Assembly (NCBI RefSeq): GCF_019734195.1
Contig: NZ_JAASHM010000034.1
Location: forward strand, 1-35,952
Length of the DNA stretch: 35,952 nucleotides
Reading direction: 5' to 3'
Source: Clostridium sp. K13
GTDB lineage: Bacteria > Bacillota > Clostridia > Clostridiales > Clostridiaceae
The notes under the pieces were generated by a model. The model saw nothing but the letters and a program-made list of their open reading frames with translations. It was not told the origin of the DNA and ran no database searches. The position numbers were made by a program, and so were the translations under genes. This document shows positions 25,286-33,700 of this stretch, piece by piece. Every line of letters begins with the position of its first letter. Within the stretch, counting starts at the first letter, position 1.

Positions 25286-26137
25286 TTAATTTAATAAGTT
25301 TGTTTTCCTAATAACTATAACTGAATTAATCTCACCACCTGCAATAAGAATTATTGAAGTAAGATATAACCAAGTTATTAATATAATAACAGCTCCTAAT
25401 CCACCATATATCTTTGAATAATTGCTAAAATTATTTATATAAAATGAAAATCCTAAAGATACAACTAACCACCCTAATGTACAAACAACAGCGCCTGGAA
25501 CAACTTCCTTCCACTTGAGTCTCTTTGAAGGAGTATATCTATATATCCCAGCAAAAATAAATATCATCATAAATATGCCCATTGCATATCTAAGAAAATT
25601 CCACACTTTATATACAACCTCTGGGAAAGGTAAATATGAAGCTAATAAATCTCCTATTAAGCGTCCAAATACTAGCATCACTAAGGTCAACATTATTACA
25701 AAGGCCAATGAAAATGTGCATAAAATTGCTATTAGAGCTCTTCTTATAAATGATCTGTTTTCTTTTAGTCCATAAGCTTTATTTATCCCTTTAATTACAG
25801 CCCTGAAAGCAGATGATGCTGACCAAATAACCAATAATAATGATGCTCCTAATAATCCCGTATTTTGCTTTTCTATAATTTCTATAATTACGTTATAAAT
25901 AAGTTCAAATGCACTAGTTGGTAAAACTGCTCTTAATGCACCTAATACCTCCATAGAATCTAAATTGCTGAATCCTACTAATGTTAACAAGAAAATTAAA
26001 AATGGGAAAAATGATAATATTAAATAATAGGCTAATTGTGCAGCCAAGGCAAATATATCATCATCTTTTATTTTTACTACGAAATAAATTATAAATTCAA
26101 AGAAACCTTTTTTTCTGTTAGTCTCTTTTTTAGACAT
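25286..26137 (-). CDS. YihY/BrkB-family membrane protein
   Basis: A 283-residue protein with six membrane segments and the family motifs LAAQLAYYLILSFFPFLIFL near 33-52, WSASSAFRAVIKGIN and GGLGAVIILITWLYL. Its function in bacteria is not settled; early names as ribonuclease BN or serum-resistance factor BrkB were not borne out in general. ATG at 26137 is used (GGTGAT 3-5 nt upstream); a TTG at 26161 would add eight residues. It follows the helicase gene by 66 bp. Confidence 0.92.
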   Translation of the reverse strand: MSKKETNRKKGFFEFIIYFVVKIKDDDIFALAAQLAYYLILSFFPFLIFLLTLVGFSNLDSMEVLGALRAVLPTSAFELIYNVIIEIIEKQNTGLLGASLLLVIWSASSAFRAVIKGINKAYGLKENRSFIRRALIAILCTFSLAFVIMLTLVMLVFGRLIGDLLASYLPFPEVVYKVWNFLRYAMGIFMMIFIFAGIYRYTPSKRLKWKEVVPGAVVCTLGWLVVSLGFSFYINNFSNYSKIYGGLGAVIILITWLYLTSIILIAGGEINSVIVIRKTNLLN

Positions 26138-26203
26138 AATATCACCATATTTCCTTTCCAATATTTAAAAAATATAATCTATACCATATTATACAGTTAA
26201 TTT

Positions 26204-28513
26204 CTATTTTTTACATTTAAATTTATAATCCTTTATTTCCCATTCCTTAGGCAAAATTAACTTGTATTTAGTACTTGAATATCGTCTATCTATTAATAAT
26301 ATTCTTCCGGTATCATATTCTGTCCTTATTACCCTTCCTACTGACTGAAGAACCTTATTTATTCCTGGATAAGTATAAGAATAATCAAAGCCATTTGCTT
26401 CAAAATATTCTGATATTATATTGTTTTCAATAGAAACCATAGGAAATCCAACACCAACAATTATAGCTCCTATTAATTTATCACCTGGTAAATCTACTCC
26501 TTCTGAAAACATTCCTCCTACAACTGTAAATCCAGTAATATTATTACCTTCATTAAAGTTATCTAAAAATTTTTCTTTTTTTATTTCAGTCAAATTTTCT
26601 TCTTGTACTATAGTTCCCTCTTCCCCATACATTTCTATATATCTTGCATATACTTTGTTTAAGTATTCAAAAGAAGGCATAAATACCATATAATTTCCCT
26701 TTTTTTCATTTATAAAATTATTTATAACATTACATAATATATCAGTATTTTTTTCTCTATTAACATATCTCATATCTAAAGGATATAAATATGTTGATAA
26801 ATTTTCTTTATTAAAGGGTGAATCAAATCTCAATTTAAAACTTTCTTCATCTCCCCCTATTAAATCTACATAATATTTTACTGGAGATAATGTAGCAGAA
26901 AATATTATACTTGAATATGCACTTTTAAGAACCTGTCTTAAGTTTTTTGCTGGATTAATACAAAATATCTTTATAGTAAATTCATTTTTATTACTTTTTA
27001 AAATAGTTGTATATTCTTTATCATACAACTCGCTTGCAGCAATAAAATTTCTTGCCTCATAATAAAAGTCCAATACCTCTTCATATCCATCTGTCCCTTT
27101 ACTTTTAACTAAATAACTATCTGCCTCATTAATAAAGGCCCTTAACAACTTTATTAAATCCTTATACTGCTCATTATGGTATTTAAAACTCTTATTAATT
27201 TCTTCTAGCTCTCTTCTTATATGTATCATTTCTTTATTTATAGAATTAGAAATTTTATATAAATTTGGTACTTTTCCCTTTATAACTTTATTAACAACCA
27301 TAACTTTGCTTTTTTCTAAAGTACAACTATACATTTCTCTAGCTCTATTAACTAAATTATGGGCCTCATCTATCAATAGTATATTATCTTCATTTCTATC
27401 TTCAAATATTCTTTTCAACCTTACTCTTGGGTCAAATGCATAGTTATAATCACAAATTACTCCATCACACCAATTGCTTAAGTCTAAAGAAAGTTCAAAA
27501 GGGCATACCTTGTATTTTTTAGCATATTTAATTATTTCATTTCTAAAAAATTTATTATTACTTTTTATTAAATCATTTATTACATCATTTATTTTTGAAA
27601 AATAATCTTTTGCATAAATACAATCATCTGGATTACATTTTACTTCATCATTAAGGCATATTTTTTCCTTAGCAGTAATAGTAACTACCCTAAACTTTAA
27701 ATCTTTTTTAAATAACTTAATATACGCTTCTTCTGCTACAGTTCTAGTTATTGTTTTCGCAGTTAAGTATATTATTTTCTCACCCCTACCTTCTCCTATC
27801 CCCTTTATTGCTGGAAAAATAGTAGATATAGTTTTCCCTATTCCTGTAGGTGCCTGTGCAAATAATATACCTTTTTTCCGTATGTTACTATAGCAACTTA
27901 CTGCTAACTCCCTTTGTCCCTTTCTATAAGTCTTAAAAGGGAATTTTAGTTCCTTTATACTTTTATCTCTCTTATCTTTAAACTCCTCTTTTAAAGATAA
28001 TGTTTCTAAATACTTATTTACTAATTCATATACAAATACCTCTAATTCTTCTATAGTATATACATGGTCAAAGGATCTCACTTCATCTGTGTTTAAGTTA
28101 AAATAACTTAATCTTATAGTTATATTTTTTATATGATTATTAATACAATAAATATATCCATAAAATTTCCCTTGAGCCCAATGTAATAAATTATAATCTT
28201 CATATAAATAACTTAAATCCATATAAGTTGACTTTATCTCTTCTATAATTATATTGTCTTTTTCTTTTATAATTCCATCAGCTCTTCCTTCTACTAATAA
28301 AATTATATTTTCTCTTTTAAATTCATACTGAAGCTTTACTTCTTTTTCATAATCTTCATATACTAGAGCATTATCTTTTTGAAGTTTTCCATGAGCAATT
28401 GTCCCATCAACAGCACGGCCTCTAGATACAAATCTATCATCTAAGCTACCACTTTTTAATACATATTCAACTATTCCTCTAACTGATTCCTTAAATAGTA
28501 ATTTTTCATTCAT
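26204..28513 (-). CDS. DinG/XPD-like iron-sulfur helicase with N-terminal RecB/Cas4-like nuclease domain
   Basis: A 769-residue protein. Residues 1-190 carry a PD-(D/E)XK-type site: H41, D79 (EGRADG), E92 and K94 (EEIKS), and the QxxxY motif Q114-Y118. The helicase core follows, with Walker A QAPTGIGKT near 220, an iron-sulfur cluster domain with four cysteines (CLNDEVKC and NPDDC, then KVC or NWC), DEAH box LLIDEAHN, and motifs V-VI in GGMFSEGVDLPGD and QSVGRVIRTEYD. Proteins of this type are 5'-3' superfamily 2 helicases; clostridial members are often annotated only as ATP-dependent DNA helicase. The fused nuclease suggests DNA end processing, an inference. GAGGT precedes the ATG. Confidence 0.88.
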   Translation of the reverse strand: MNEKLLFKESVRGIVEYVLKSGSLDDRFVSRGRAVDGTIAHGKLQKDNALVYEDYEKEVKLQYEFKRENIILLVEGRADGIIKEKDNIIIEEIKSTYMDLSYLYEDYNLLHWAQGKFYGYIYCINNHIKNITIRLSYFNLNTDEVRSFDHVYTIEELEVFVYELVNKYLETLSLKEEFKDKRDKSIKELKFPFKTYRKGQRELAVSCYSNIRKKGILFAQAPTGIGKTISTIFPAIKGIGEGRGEKIIYLTAKTITRTVAEEAYIKLFKKDLKFRVVTITAKEKICLNDEVKCNPDDCIYAKDYFSKINDVINDLIKSNNKFFRNEIIKYAKKYKVCPFELSLDLSNWCDGVICDYNYAFDPRVRLKRIFEDRNEDNILLIDEAHNLVNRAREMYSCTLEKSKVMVVNKVIKGKVPNLYKISNSINKEMIHIRRELEEINKSFKYHNEQYKDLIKLLRAFINEADSYLVKSKGTDGYEEVLDFYYEARNFIAASELYDKEYTTILKSNKNEFTIKIFCINPAKNLRQVLKSAYSSIIFSATLSPVKYYVDLIGGDEESFKLRFDSPFNKENLSTYLYPLDMRYVNREKNTDILCNVINNFINEKKGNYMVFMPSFEYLNKVYARYIEMYGEEGTIVQEENLTEIKKEKFLDNFNEGNNITGFTVVGGMFSEGVDLPGDKLIGAIIVGVGFPMVSIENNIISEYFEANGFDYSYTYPGINKVLQSVGRVIRTEYDTGRILLIDRRYSSTKYKLILPKEWEIKDYKFKCKK

Positions 28514-28553
28514 AATATGACCTCTCTTATCTTACTATTTTATTATAACAAAA

Positions 28554-28578
28554 AAGCTACCAAGTTAATCGGTAGCTT
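28554..28578 (-). terminator. Terminator of the DUF1836 gene
   Basis: An 8-bp perfect stem (AAGCTACC with GGTAGCTT, 9-nt loop) with a minus-strand run of Ts. A TATAAT that may be the helicase gene's -10 (28542-28547) lies just past it. Confidence 0.8.
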
Positions 28579-28658
28579 AATATTAGAAATTCATTATTCT
28601 TACATAAAGTAATTTTACTGTGTATAACTTCAACTAAATATAAGATTTATAATTCAAT

Positions 28659-29246
28659 TTAAGAATGATATTCTTTTACTATTTTCTGAACTAATTTTTT
28701 AATAGCACTAGCTTGAGCAATTAAAGATAAAACTATAACAAATGTTCTAATACTATTTTCATCTTTTTCATCTAATTGTAATTCTTTAATAATATCTTCT
28801 AATTTTTCATCATTTATTGCTGTAGCATCTAACTGTTTATCAAAACTTTCTCCTTGTGTTTCGAAGAATAGTTTATATGCTGTTTCCCAATCTATAATAT
28901 CATCTGATCTATCATTTATTTCATTAAAAGCTAAACTGAAAACCTTCTTAATTTCTTCTGTTGTAAGTATAGGTCTCATATAACTTAATAATACAAGTTG
29001 CACTAAATGTATCTTAGTATACCCTCTTTTTTTACCGTCTTCTGGTTTACTAATAACTTCACTTTTTATATAGTTTTGAACTATATTATTAGTATATTTA
29101 TCTTCAACGAACTTATCATTTAAAAAATCTATGACTTGAGATAAAAAAAGATCATATTTTGGTAACTCTTCATAAGGTATCATCGATGTATTAGATATTT
29201 CTTCTGCTAACTCTTTTATATAATTGTTATCAATCTTATTAACCAT
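28659..29246 (-). CDS. DUF1836 protein with possible winged-helix/MerR-like fold
   Basis: A 195-residue soluble protein. The middle stretch (IVQNYIKSEVISKPEDGKKRGYTKIHLVQLVLLSYMRPILT) is the hallmark of DUF1836, a Firmicutes family whose helix-turn-helix resembles that of MerR regulators. Its targets are unknown. It is transcribed away from abrB, sharing a 450-bp gap, and has its own consensus-like promoter at 29288-29316. GGTG lies about 6 nt before the ATG. Confidence 0.85.
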   Translation of the reverse strand: MVNKIDNNYIKELAEEISNTSMIPYEELPKYDLFLSQVIDFLNDKFVEDKYTNNIVQNYIKSEVISKPEDGKKRGYTKIHLVQLVLLSYMRPILTTEEIKKVFSLAFNEINDRSDDIIDWETAYKLFFETQGESFDKQLDATAINDEKLEDIIKELQLDEKDENSIRTFVIVLSLIAQASAIKKLVQKIVKEYHS

Positions 29247-29287
29247 ATTATTTCACCTCATTTTCCTTCTATATTCATCATATATAT

Positions 29288-29316
29288 ATTATATAGTAAT
29301 TATAAACTTATTACAA
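29288..29316 (-). promoter_or_regulatory. Promoter of the DUF1836 gene
   Basis: On the minus strand TTGTAA (29311-29316), a 17-bp spacer and a perfect TATAAT (29288-29293), 41 bp before the ATG. Confidence 0.65.
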
Positions 29317-29540
29317 GTTACTTTCGTCTATCTTATATGTTATTTTTTTTGTTAGTATAATATTAATTTTTAACAGCTTTTATTAAAAGTATTCTTATAC
29401 CCTTAATATTTTTTACTTTTTTTTCTTTTTTTATTGTGATATATTTAATTTTTTTAAACTTGTCCACTGTAATTCTACAATATTAGAGTACAAACTGTCT
29501 TTTATTATGTTTATTTTGTCATTTATTTTATAAAATGTTA
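29317..29540. other. AT-rich gap between DUF1836 and the abrB promoters
   Basis: This stretch has many T-runs on the plus strand and no open frame with a ribosome binding site. No hairpin with a convincing stem was seen. It may hold upstream promoter elements or binding sites for abrB control. Confidence 0.4.
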
Positions 29541-29569
29541 TTGACTTTTCAAAATTATGGTAGTATAGT
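29541..29569 (+). promoter_or_regulatory. abrB upstream promoter (P1)
   Basis: TTGACT (29541-29546), 17-bp spacer, TATAGT (29564-29569). Transcription would begin near 29576, giving a leader of about 125 nt. Confidence 0.65.
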
Positions 29570-29629
29570 TTATTTATGAATTAATTTAGCGAGAATTTTG
29601 TAATTAAAACTTTTTTTTAAAGTTTATTA

Positions 29630-29658
29630 TTGACTTTTAATTACATATCTGGTAACAT
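29630..29658 (+). promoter_or_regulatory. abrB downstream promoter (P2)
   Basis: TTGACT (29630-29635), 17-bp spacer, TAACAT (29653-29658). Transcription would begin near 29665, just before the Spo0A box. Confidence 0.6.
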
Positions 29659-29670
29659 TAATCTGCTAAA

Positions 29671-29677
29671 TGTCGAA
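29671..29677 (+). promoter_or_regulatory. Spo0A box in the abrB leader
   Basis: TGTCGAA is an exact match to the Spo0A-box core. It lies about 6 bp downstream of the P2 start and 23 bp before the ATG, where bound Spo0A~P would block both promoters. The same logic is known for abrB in B. subtilis. Confidence 0.65.
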
Positions 29678-29700
29678 ACTTGTTTAAGGAGGAATTTAAA

Positions 29701-29946
29701 ATGAAATCAACTGGAGTTGTTAGAAGAGTAGATGAATTAGGAAGAATTGTTATTCCAATAGAATTAAGAAGAACTTTAGATATTGCTGAAAAAGATGCTT
29801 TAGAAATATATGTAGATGGTGAACAAATCATATTAAAGAAATATGAACCAGCTTGTATCTTCTGTGGTGATGCTAGAGATGTTGTTAATTACAAAGGTAA
29901 AAACATCTGCAAAAACTGTATGGAAGAATTAAAAGTTGGTAAGTAA
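29701..29946 (+). CDS. abrB: AbrB-family transition-state regulator with C-terminal zinc-binding motif
   Basis: An 81-residue DNA-binding protein. The AbrB/SpoVT swapped-hairpin domain fills residues 1-47 (STGVVRRVDELGRIVIPIELRR), followed by a short zinc-ribbon-like tail with cysteines C52, C55, C70 and C73 (CIFC and CKNC). It lacks the dimerising C-terminal domain of B. subtilis AbrB and matches the short clostridial forms such as those that control the switch to solvents and spores in C. acetobutylicum. AAGGAGG lies about 9 nt before the ATG. It is one of the few plus-strand genes here and has two promoters and a Spo0A box. Confidence 0.93.
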   Translation: MKSTGVVRRVDELGRIVIPIELRRTLDIAEKDALEIYVDGEQIILKKYEPACIFCGDARDVVNYKGKNICKNCMEELKVGK

Positions 29947-29983
29947 TTAATTTATTACTATACATACTTTTATTAGATAAATA

Positions 29984-30012
29984 AGAGAGGCTACTAATAT
30001 AGTAGTCTCTCT
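29984..30012. terminator. Bidirectional terminator between abrB and rsmI
   Basis: A 13-bp stem with one G-T pair (29984-29996 with 30000-30012, 3-nt loop) lies between two converging genes, 37 bp past abrB and 6 bp past the end of rsmI. Confidence 0.75.
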
Positions 30013-30018
30013 ATTAAT

Positions 30019-30864
30019 TTATAAATCAATTGCTATTTTATAAACTTCCTTTTTAGGCATTTCTCTTTCTTTTGCAACTATTTTAATAGCTTCCTTTTTA
30101 TCTATTCCTTCATTAATTAAGTTAATTAAATGTTGTTCAACTGTTATTCCACTAAGCTCTTGCTCTTTTTCTGCTCTAAATTCACTTTCACTTTTGCCAG
30201 AAATAACTAATACAAATTCACCTCTTGGCTTATTTTCTAAAAACCAATTATATGCTTCTCCAATAGTTCCTCTATATATATCTTCATGTAATTTTGTTAA
30301 CTCTCTACAAACAGCTATATTTCTATCTCCTAATGTTTGCTTTAAGTAATCTAAAGTATCTATAAGTCTATGTGGTGATTCATAAAAAATTAATGTTTCT
30401 TTTTTATCTTTTATTTCCTCAGCTAATATCTTTCTCTCTTTAGTTTCTCTTGGAATAAATCCTCTAAATATAAATTTTGTAGTATCTAACCCTGAATAAA
30501 CTAATGCTGTTGTTATAGCTGTAGCCCCTGGTAACACTTCAAATGAAATATTATTTTCTATACATTTTCTTACTACTACACTACCTGGATCTGATATTCC
30601 TGGTGTACCTGCATCTGTAACTATTGCTATATTTTTGCCTGATTCTAACTTAGATATTATTTCATCACTTTTTCCTTGTTCATTATGTTGGTGATAACTA
30701 AAAAGTGGCTTCTTTATATTAAAATGATTTAATAACTTCAAGCTTTGTCTTGTATCTTCAGCTGCAATTTCATCTACACTTTCTAGCACTTCTAATGCTC
30801 TTAATGTTATATCTTTTAAATTACCTATTGGTGTAGGTACTAAATATACCTTTCCATATTCCAT
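30019..30864 (-). CDS. rsmI: 16S rRNA (cytidine1402-2'-O)-methyltransferase
   Basis: A 281-residue SAM-dependent tetrapyrrole-methylase-fold enzyme that methylates the ribose of C1402 in the ribosomal decoding centre. The N-terminal YLVPTPIGNLKDITLRALE, AAEDTRQS and GTPGISDPG motifs are diagnostic. ATG at 30864 is used: it gives the usual N-terminus and has AAGGAAG 6-8 nt upstream. An ATG at 30882 would add six residues and overlap the gene before it. It lies 4 bp after the methyltransferase gene at 30869-31609. Confidence 0.96.
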   Translation of the reverse strand: MEYGKVYLVPTPIGNLKDITLRALEVLESVDEIAAEDTRQSLKLLNHFNIKKPLFSYHQHNEQGKSDEIISKLESGKNIAIVTDAGTPGISDPGSVVVRKCIENNISFEVLPGATAITTALVYSGLDTTKFIFRGFIPRETKERKILAEEIKDKKETLIFYESPHRLIDTLDYLKQTLGDRNIAVCRELTKLHEDIYRGTIGEAYNWFLENKPRGEFVLVISGKSESEFRAEKEQELSGITVEQHLINLINEGIDKKEAIKIVAKEREMPKKEVYKIAIDL

Positions 30865-30868
30865 ATAA

Positions 30869-31609
30869 TTACTTCCTTCCATAAATACGATCTATTTCTT
30901 CACTATAATTTCCATTATCATCATATACATATAATGTTTCTTCCCATTTTAAAAATGCCCCACCATCTCTTTGACCTTCTACTAAAACTATATTAGGTGC
31001 CTTTTTAGTATTAGGCTGAACCATTCTAACTCTCTTCGGCTCTATTTTGTATTTTCTCATCAATCCAAAAATATCAGCTAATCTTTCTGGTCTATGTACT
31101 ATAAACATTCTTCCATTATCTTTAAGTAATCTCCTAGATGCTATAATTACATCCTCTAATGTACACATTACTTCATGTCTAGCTATTGCTAATTTATCAT
31201 TTGGGTTAACTATTCCTGCATTATTTAATTTATATGGCGGATTAACTGTTACTACATCAAATTTTCCTAAAGAGTCTATTAGTTTCTTATCTTTTAAATC
31301 ACCATGAACAAATTTCACTATATCAGTTATATCATTAAGTTCAGAACTTCTATTAGCCATTTCAACCATATCATCTTGTATTTCCAACCCTATAACTTCT
31401 TTAGGATTGTATTTTCCATAAGCTAAAAAAGGAATAATACCTGTACCTGTACATAAATCAACAACTCTATGTTTATTTTTTATATTTGCAAAGTCTGATA
31501 ATAGAACTGCGTCTACCCCAAATCTAAACCCTTGTTGCTTTTGAATTAACTTTAATCCCTTTAGCTGTAAATCATCTATTCCCTCATCAATGTTTATCTT
31601 AACGTTCAT
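30869..31609 (-). CDS. tRNA1(Val) adenine-N6-methyltransferase-like (YabB/TrmN6 family)
   Basis: A 246-residue class I SAM-dependent methyltransferase. Motif I is VVDLCTGTGIIPFL near 45-58, the acidic loop is GLEIQ, and the catalytic NPPYK near residue 125 is the mark of N6-adenine methylation. In Firmicutes the YabB family gene is coupled to rsmI (yraL) as here. Start at ATG 31609 with GGAGT about 6 nt upstream; an upstream in-frame start at 31639 lacks one. Other NPPY-type tRNA or DNA methylases are the alternative. Confidence 0.9.
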   Translation of the reverse strand: MNVKINIDEGIDDLQLKGLKLIQKQQGFRFGVDAVLLSDFANIKNKHRVVDLCTGTGIIPFLAYGKYNPKEVIGLEIQDDMVEMANRSSELNDITDIVKFVHGDLKDKKLIDSLGKFDVVTVNPPYKLNNAGIVNPNDKLAIARHEVMCTLEDVIIASRRLLKDNGRMFIVHRPERLADIFGLMRKYKIEPKRVRMVQPNTKKAPNIVLVEGQRDGGAFLKWEETLYVYDDNGNYSEEIDRIYGRK

Positions 31610-31692
31610 AAAACACTCCTTAACTAAATTGCGAATCAATTTATTTCAATTGTAAACTAAGTACTTTTATTATACATATTATATACAAAAAA

Positions 31693-31717
31693 GACTAGGA
31701 TTAATAAAATCCTAGCC
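31693..31717 (-). terminator. Terminator of the NlpC/P60 gene
   Basis: A 10-bp stem with one mismatch near its base (31693-31702 with 31708-31717, 5-nt loop) is followed on the minus strand by a run of six Ts, 12 bp past the stop codon. Confidence 0.85.
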
Positions 31718-31729
31718 TATAAATACAAA

Positions 31730-32953
31730 TTATACTACTCTTCTTGCTGTATAGAATTTATATACGCTTGAAACCTTAACTACATCACCAGTACTTGGTG
31801 CATGTATCATTTGTCCATTACCTACATATATACCAACATGTCCAGTATGTGGGAATACTAAATCCCCTGGTTGAAGATCATTGTAAGAAACAGGTGTTCC
31901 AACATTTATTTGATCATATGTTGTTCTTGGTAAGCTTACGCCTGCTGCATTCCTAAATACATATTGAGTAAATCCAGAACAGTCAAAAGTGCTTGGACCA
32001 GTTGCTCCATATACATAATCACATCCTAAGAATTGATATGCATAATCAACTATCGCATTACCTGTTGCAGATACTGTTGAATCTCCTCTATTTGGTTTGC
32101 TAGCAGAGTTTTGAGCATCTATCGCAGCTTGAAGTTGTGATACTTTACTTTGTGCTGCTTCTATTTTAGCATTAATTTCTTCTTTAACTATTCCACTCTT
32201 AATTTGGTTATCTCTAATATTTCTTAATTGGCTAATTGCACTATTTAAATCTGCCATTGAGCTTGCTGAGTTCTCTATAACTGCAAATTGTGGTGTAACT
32301 AATTGTCTTTCTGAAACAGCTAAGAATTCTCTTTCAAATTCAGCTTGTTCAGCTTTTACTTGTGCAACTAATTTTTCTTGTTCATCTTTCTTAGCCTCAA
32401 ATTCACTTAAAGATTTTTGAGTTTCTTCATTTATCTTAGTAAGTTCTTTATCTTTTTCATCTAAAGATGTAATTTTTTCATTTAGAGAATCTTGCTTGTC
32501 CTCTAATTCTTTAACCATCTTTTTATCTATGTTTACTAATCTGCTAGTTGATTCAATCTTGCTAATTAAATCATTAAAACTATCAGCGCTAAATAATAAC
32601 ATTATGTAGCTACTTTGTCCACCTGATTTATATAACTCTCTGATTCTTTTTCCTAAAACCTCTTCAGTCTTAGAAATTTCTTCTTTCGCAGTTTCAATTT
32701 CTTTTTCTGTGTTTTCTACTTCAACCTTTATTTGTTCCATTTGAGTATTGTTAGATTCAATTGTTTGTACTAAAGGTTCTATTTCCCCATTTAAAGCATA
32801 TATTTGAGTATTTATATCCTCTATCTTTTGCGTTAATTCATCATACTTTTTCTGATTTTCTATTACTTCTTGATTTGGTGTTGCAAAGGCAGGCATTGCT
32901 GAAGTAATAACTAAAGTTGCAGCCAATACAGCTGATATTATTCTTTTCTTCAT
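31730..32953 (-). CDS. Secreted peptidoglycan hydrolase: coiled coil plus NlpC/P60
   Basis: A 407-residue exported protein. The signal peptide ends near AFA (residue 24). Residues 27-220 are a long coiled coil rich in E, K and Q, as in PcsB and CwlO. A linker follows and then the NlpC/P60 domain (about 295-407) with catalytic C325 (FDCSGF), H372 (GHVGIYVG) and H384 (HAP). CwlO/PcsB-type hydrolases are kept inactive by their coiled coil and are switched on by FtsEX, so ftsEX at 15777-17343 is a plausible partner (inference). The ATG has no close Shine-Dalgarno; a strong one lies about 23-29 nt upstream across a small hairpin. Confidence 0.92.
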   Translation of the reverse strand: MKKRIISAVLAATLVITSAMPAFATPNQEVIENQKKYDELTQKIEDINTQIYALNGEIEPLVQTIESNNTQMEQIKVEVENTEKEIETAKEEISKTEEVLGKRIRELYKSGGQSSYIMLLFSADSFNDLISKIESTSRLVNIDKKMVKELEDKQDSLNEKITSLDEKDKELTKINEETQKSLSEFEAKKDEQEKLVAQVKAEQAEFEREFLAVSERQLVTPQFAVIENSASSMADLNSAISQLRNIRDNQIKSGIVKEEINAKIEAAQSKVSQLQAAIDAQNSASKPNRGDSTVSATGNAIVDYAYQFLGCDYVYGATGPSTFDCSGFTQYVFRNAAGVSLPRTTYDQINVGTPVSYNDLQPGDLVFPHTGHVGIYVGNGQMIHAPSTGDVVKVSSVYKFYTARRVV

Positions 32954-32962
32954 TTTGTCCGT

Positions 32963-32975
32963 AGGTCTCTGACCT
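32963..32975 (-). promoter_or_regulatory. Small hairpin between Shine-Dalgarno and start codon of the NlpC/P60 gene
   Basis: On the minus strand the purine-rich AGGAGAGGGGG lies 23-29 nt before the ATG at 32953. Between them sits AGGTC-AGA-GACCT, a 5-bp hairpin of 13 bases. Folding it would bring the ribosome binding site to about 10-16 nt from the start. Confidence 0.5.
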
Positions 32976-33001
32976 TCCCCCTCTCCTTTGTTTTCCTTAC
33001 C

Positions 33002-33030
33002 ATTATACCACTTATGGAAACTTTGGACAA
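33002..33030 (-). promoter_or_regulatory. Promoter of the NlpC/P60 gene
   Basis: On the minus strand TTGTCC (33025-33030), 17-bp spacer and a perfect TATAAT (33002-33007), giving a leader of about 42 nt. Confidence 0.7.
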
Positions 33031-33129
33031 TGGTAAATTTTAAAAACTGCTAATTTACTCAATGTAAATGTATACTGTTATTTTATTTCCTGGAAAATTA
33101 ATGCCCTTTTTTAACCATATAAAAAATAT

Positions 33130-33154
33130 ATACTTGCTAATTTATAGCAAGTAT
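33130..33154 (-). terminator. Terminator of the small membrane protein gene
   Basis: A 10-bp perfect stem (33130-33139 with 33145-33154, 5-nt loop) with a minus-strand T-run, 20 bp past the stop codon. Confidence 0.8.
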
Positions 33155-33174
33155 TAATAAATAATATTTATCGT

Positions 33175-33477
33175 TTATTTTCTAATTTTTTTGTTTAATA
33201 TGTATTGAGTGGCAGATAATAAAGCTATACATAAAACAAATATAATAACAACTGTTTTACTAACTGTTCCAGAAATAAAAGATATAATAGAGCATATTAA
33301 CCCTATTCCCCCTATTCCTAAATTAGTATATCCACTAACCTTCATTGCTTTAACTTCATTATAGGCTTCTTTATCTGTAGTATCTATACTCTTTATATAC
33401 TTGTTGTTCAATAAAAATGACCCTAATAGAATGAATCCTAAGCTCCCTAGAAACATTACTATAACTGTAATATTCAT
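33175..33477 (-). CDS. Small membrane protein, three hydrophobic segments
   Basis: A 100-residue protein with hydrophobic segments at about 4-22, 50-70 and 75-92 and a short charged loop (KYIKSIDTTDKEAYNEVKAMK) between the first two. It resembles DUF3784-type small membrane proteins, but the match is weak and the function unknown. GGTGAG lies 3-5 nt before the ATG. It is a single-gene transcript with its own terminator. Confidence 0.65.
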   Translation of the reverse strand: MNITVIVMFLGSLGFILLGSFLLNNKYIKSIDTTDKEAYNEVKAMKVSGYTNLGIGGIGLICSIISFISGTVSKTVVIIFVLCIALLSATQYILNKKIRK

Positions 33478-33581
33478 ATTCTCACCTCACAAAAATATTT
33501 ACAATATAAAATTATAACACAATAATTATTACTATAACTTATCATCCAAATAAATTTTATAAATATATTTTAATAAAAGTG

Positions 33582-33610
33582 TTGACATAATTGCAAATTA
33601 CAAATATAAT
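33582..33610 (+). promoter_or_regulatory. Consensus promoter of tRNA-Pro
   Basis: TTGACA (33582-33587), 17-bp spacer and TATAAT (33605-33610): a perfect sigma-A promoter, as expected for a stable RNA gene. Transcription would start near 33617. Confidence 0.9.
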
Positions 33611-33623
33611 ATTAAATGTACTT

Positions 33624-33699
33624 CGGGGTGTGGCGCAGATGGGAGCGCGCGTGGTTTGGGACCATGAGGTCGCAGGTTCGATCCCTGTCACCCCGACCA
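33624..33699 (+). tRNA. tRNA-Pro, anticodon UGG
   Basis: A 76-nt cloverleaf. The acceptor stem CGGGGTG pairs with CACCCCG, the D-arm is GCGC/GCGC, and the anticodon stem CGTGG/CCATG has loop TTTGGGA (anticodon TGG at 33657-33659). The T-arm has TTCGATC, and the CCA end is encoded. Confidence 0.96.
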
Positions 33700-33700
33700 A

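Noticed and set aside
33060..33085. WalR-type TGTAAA...TGT pattern upstream of the NlpC/P60 gene
   Set aside because: The spacing does not fit the two hexamers with a 5-bp gap, and the orientation is wrong for the gene.
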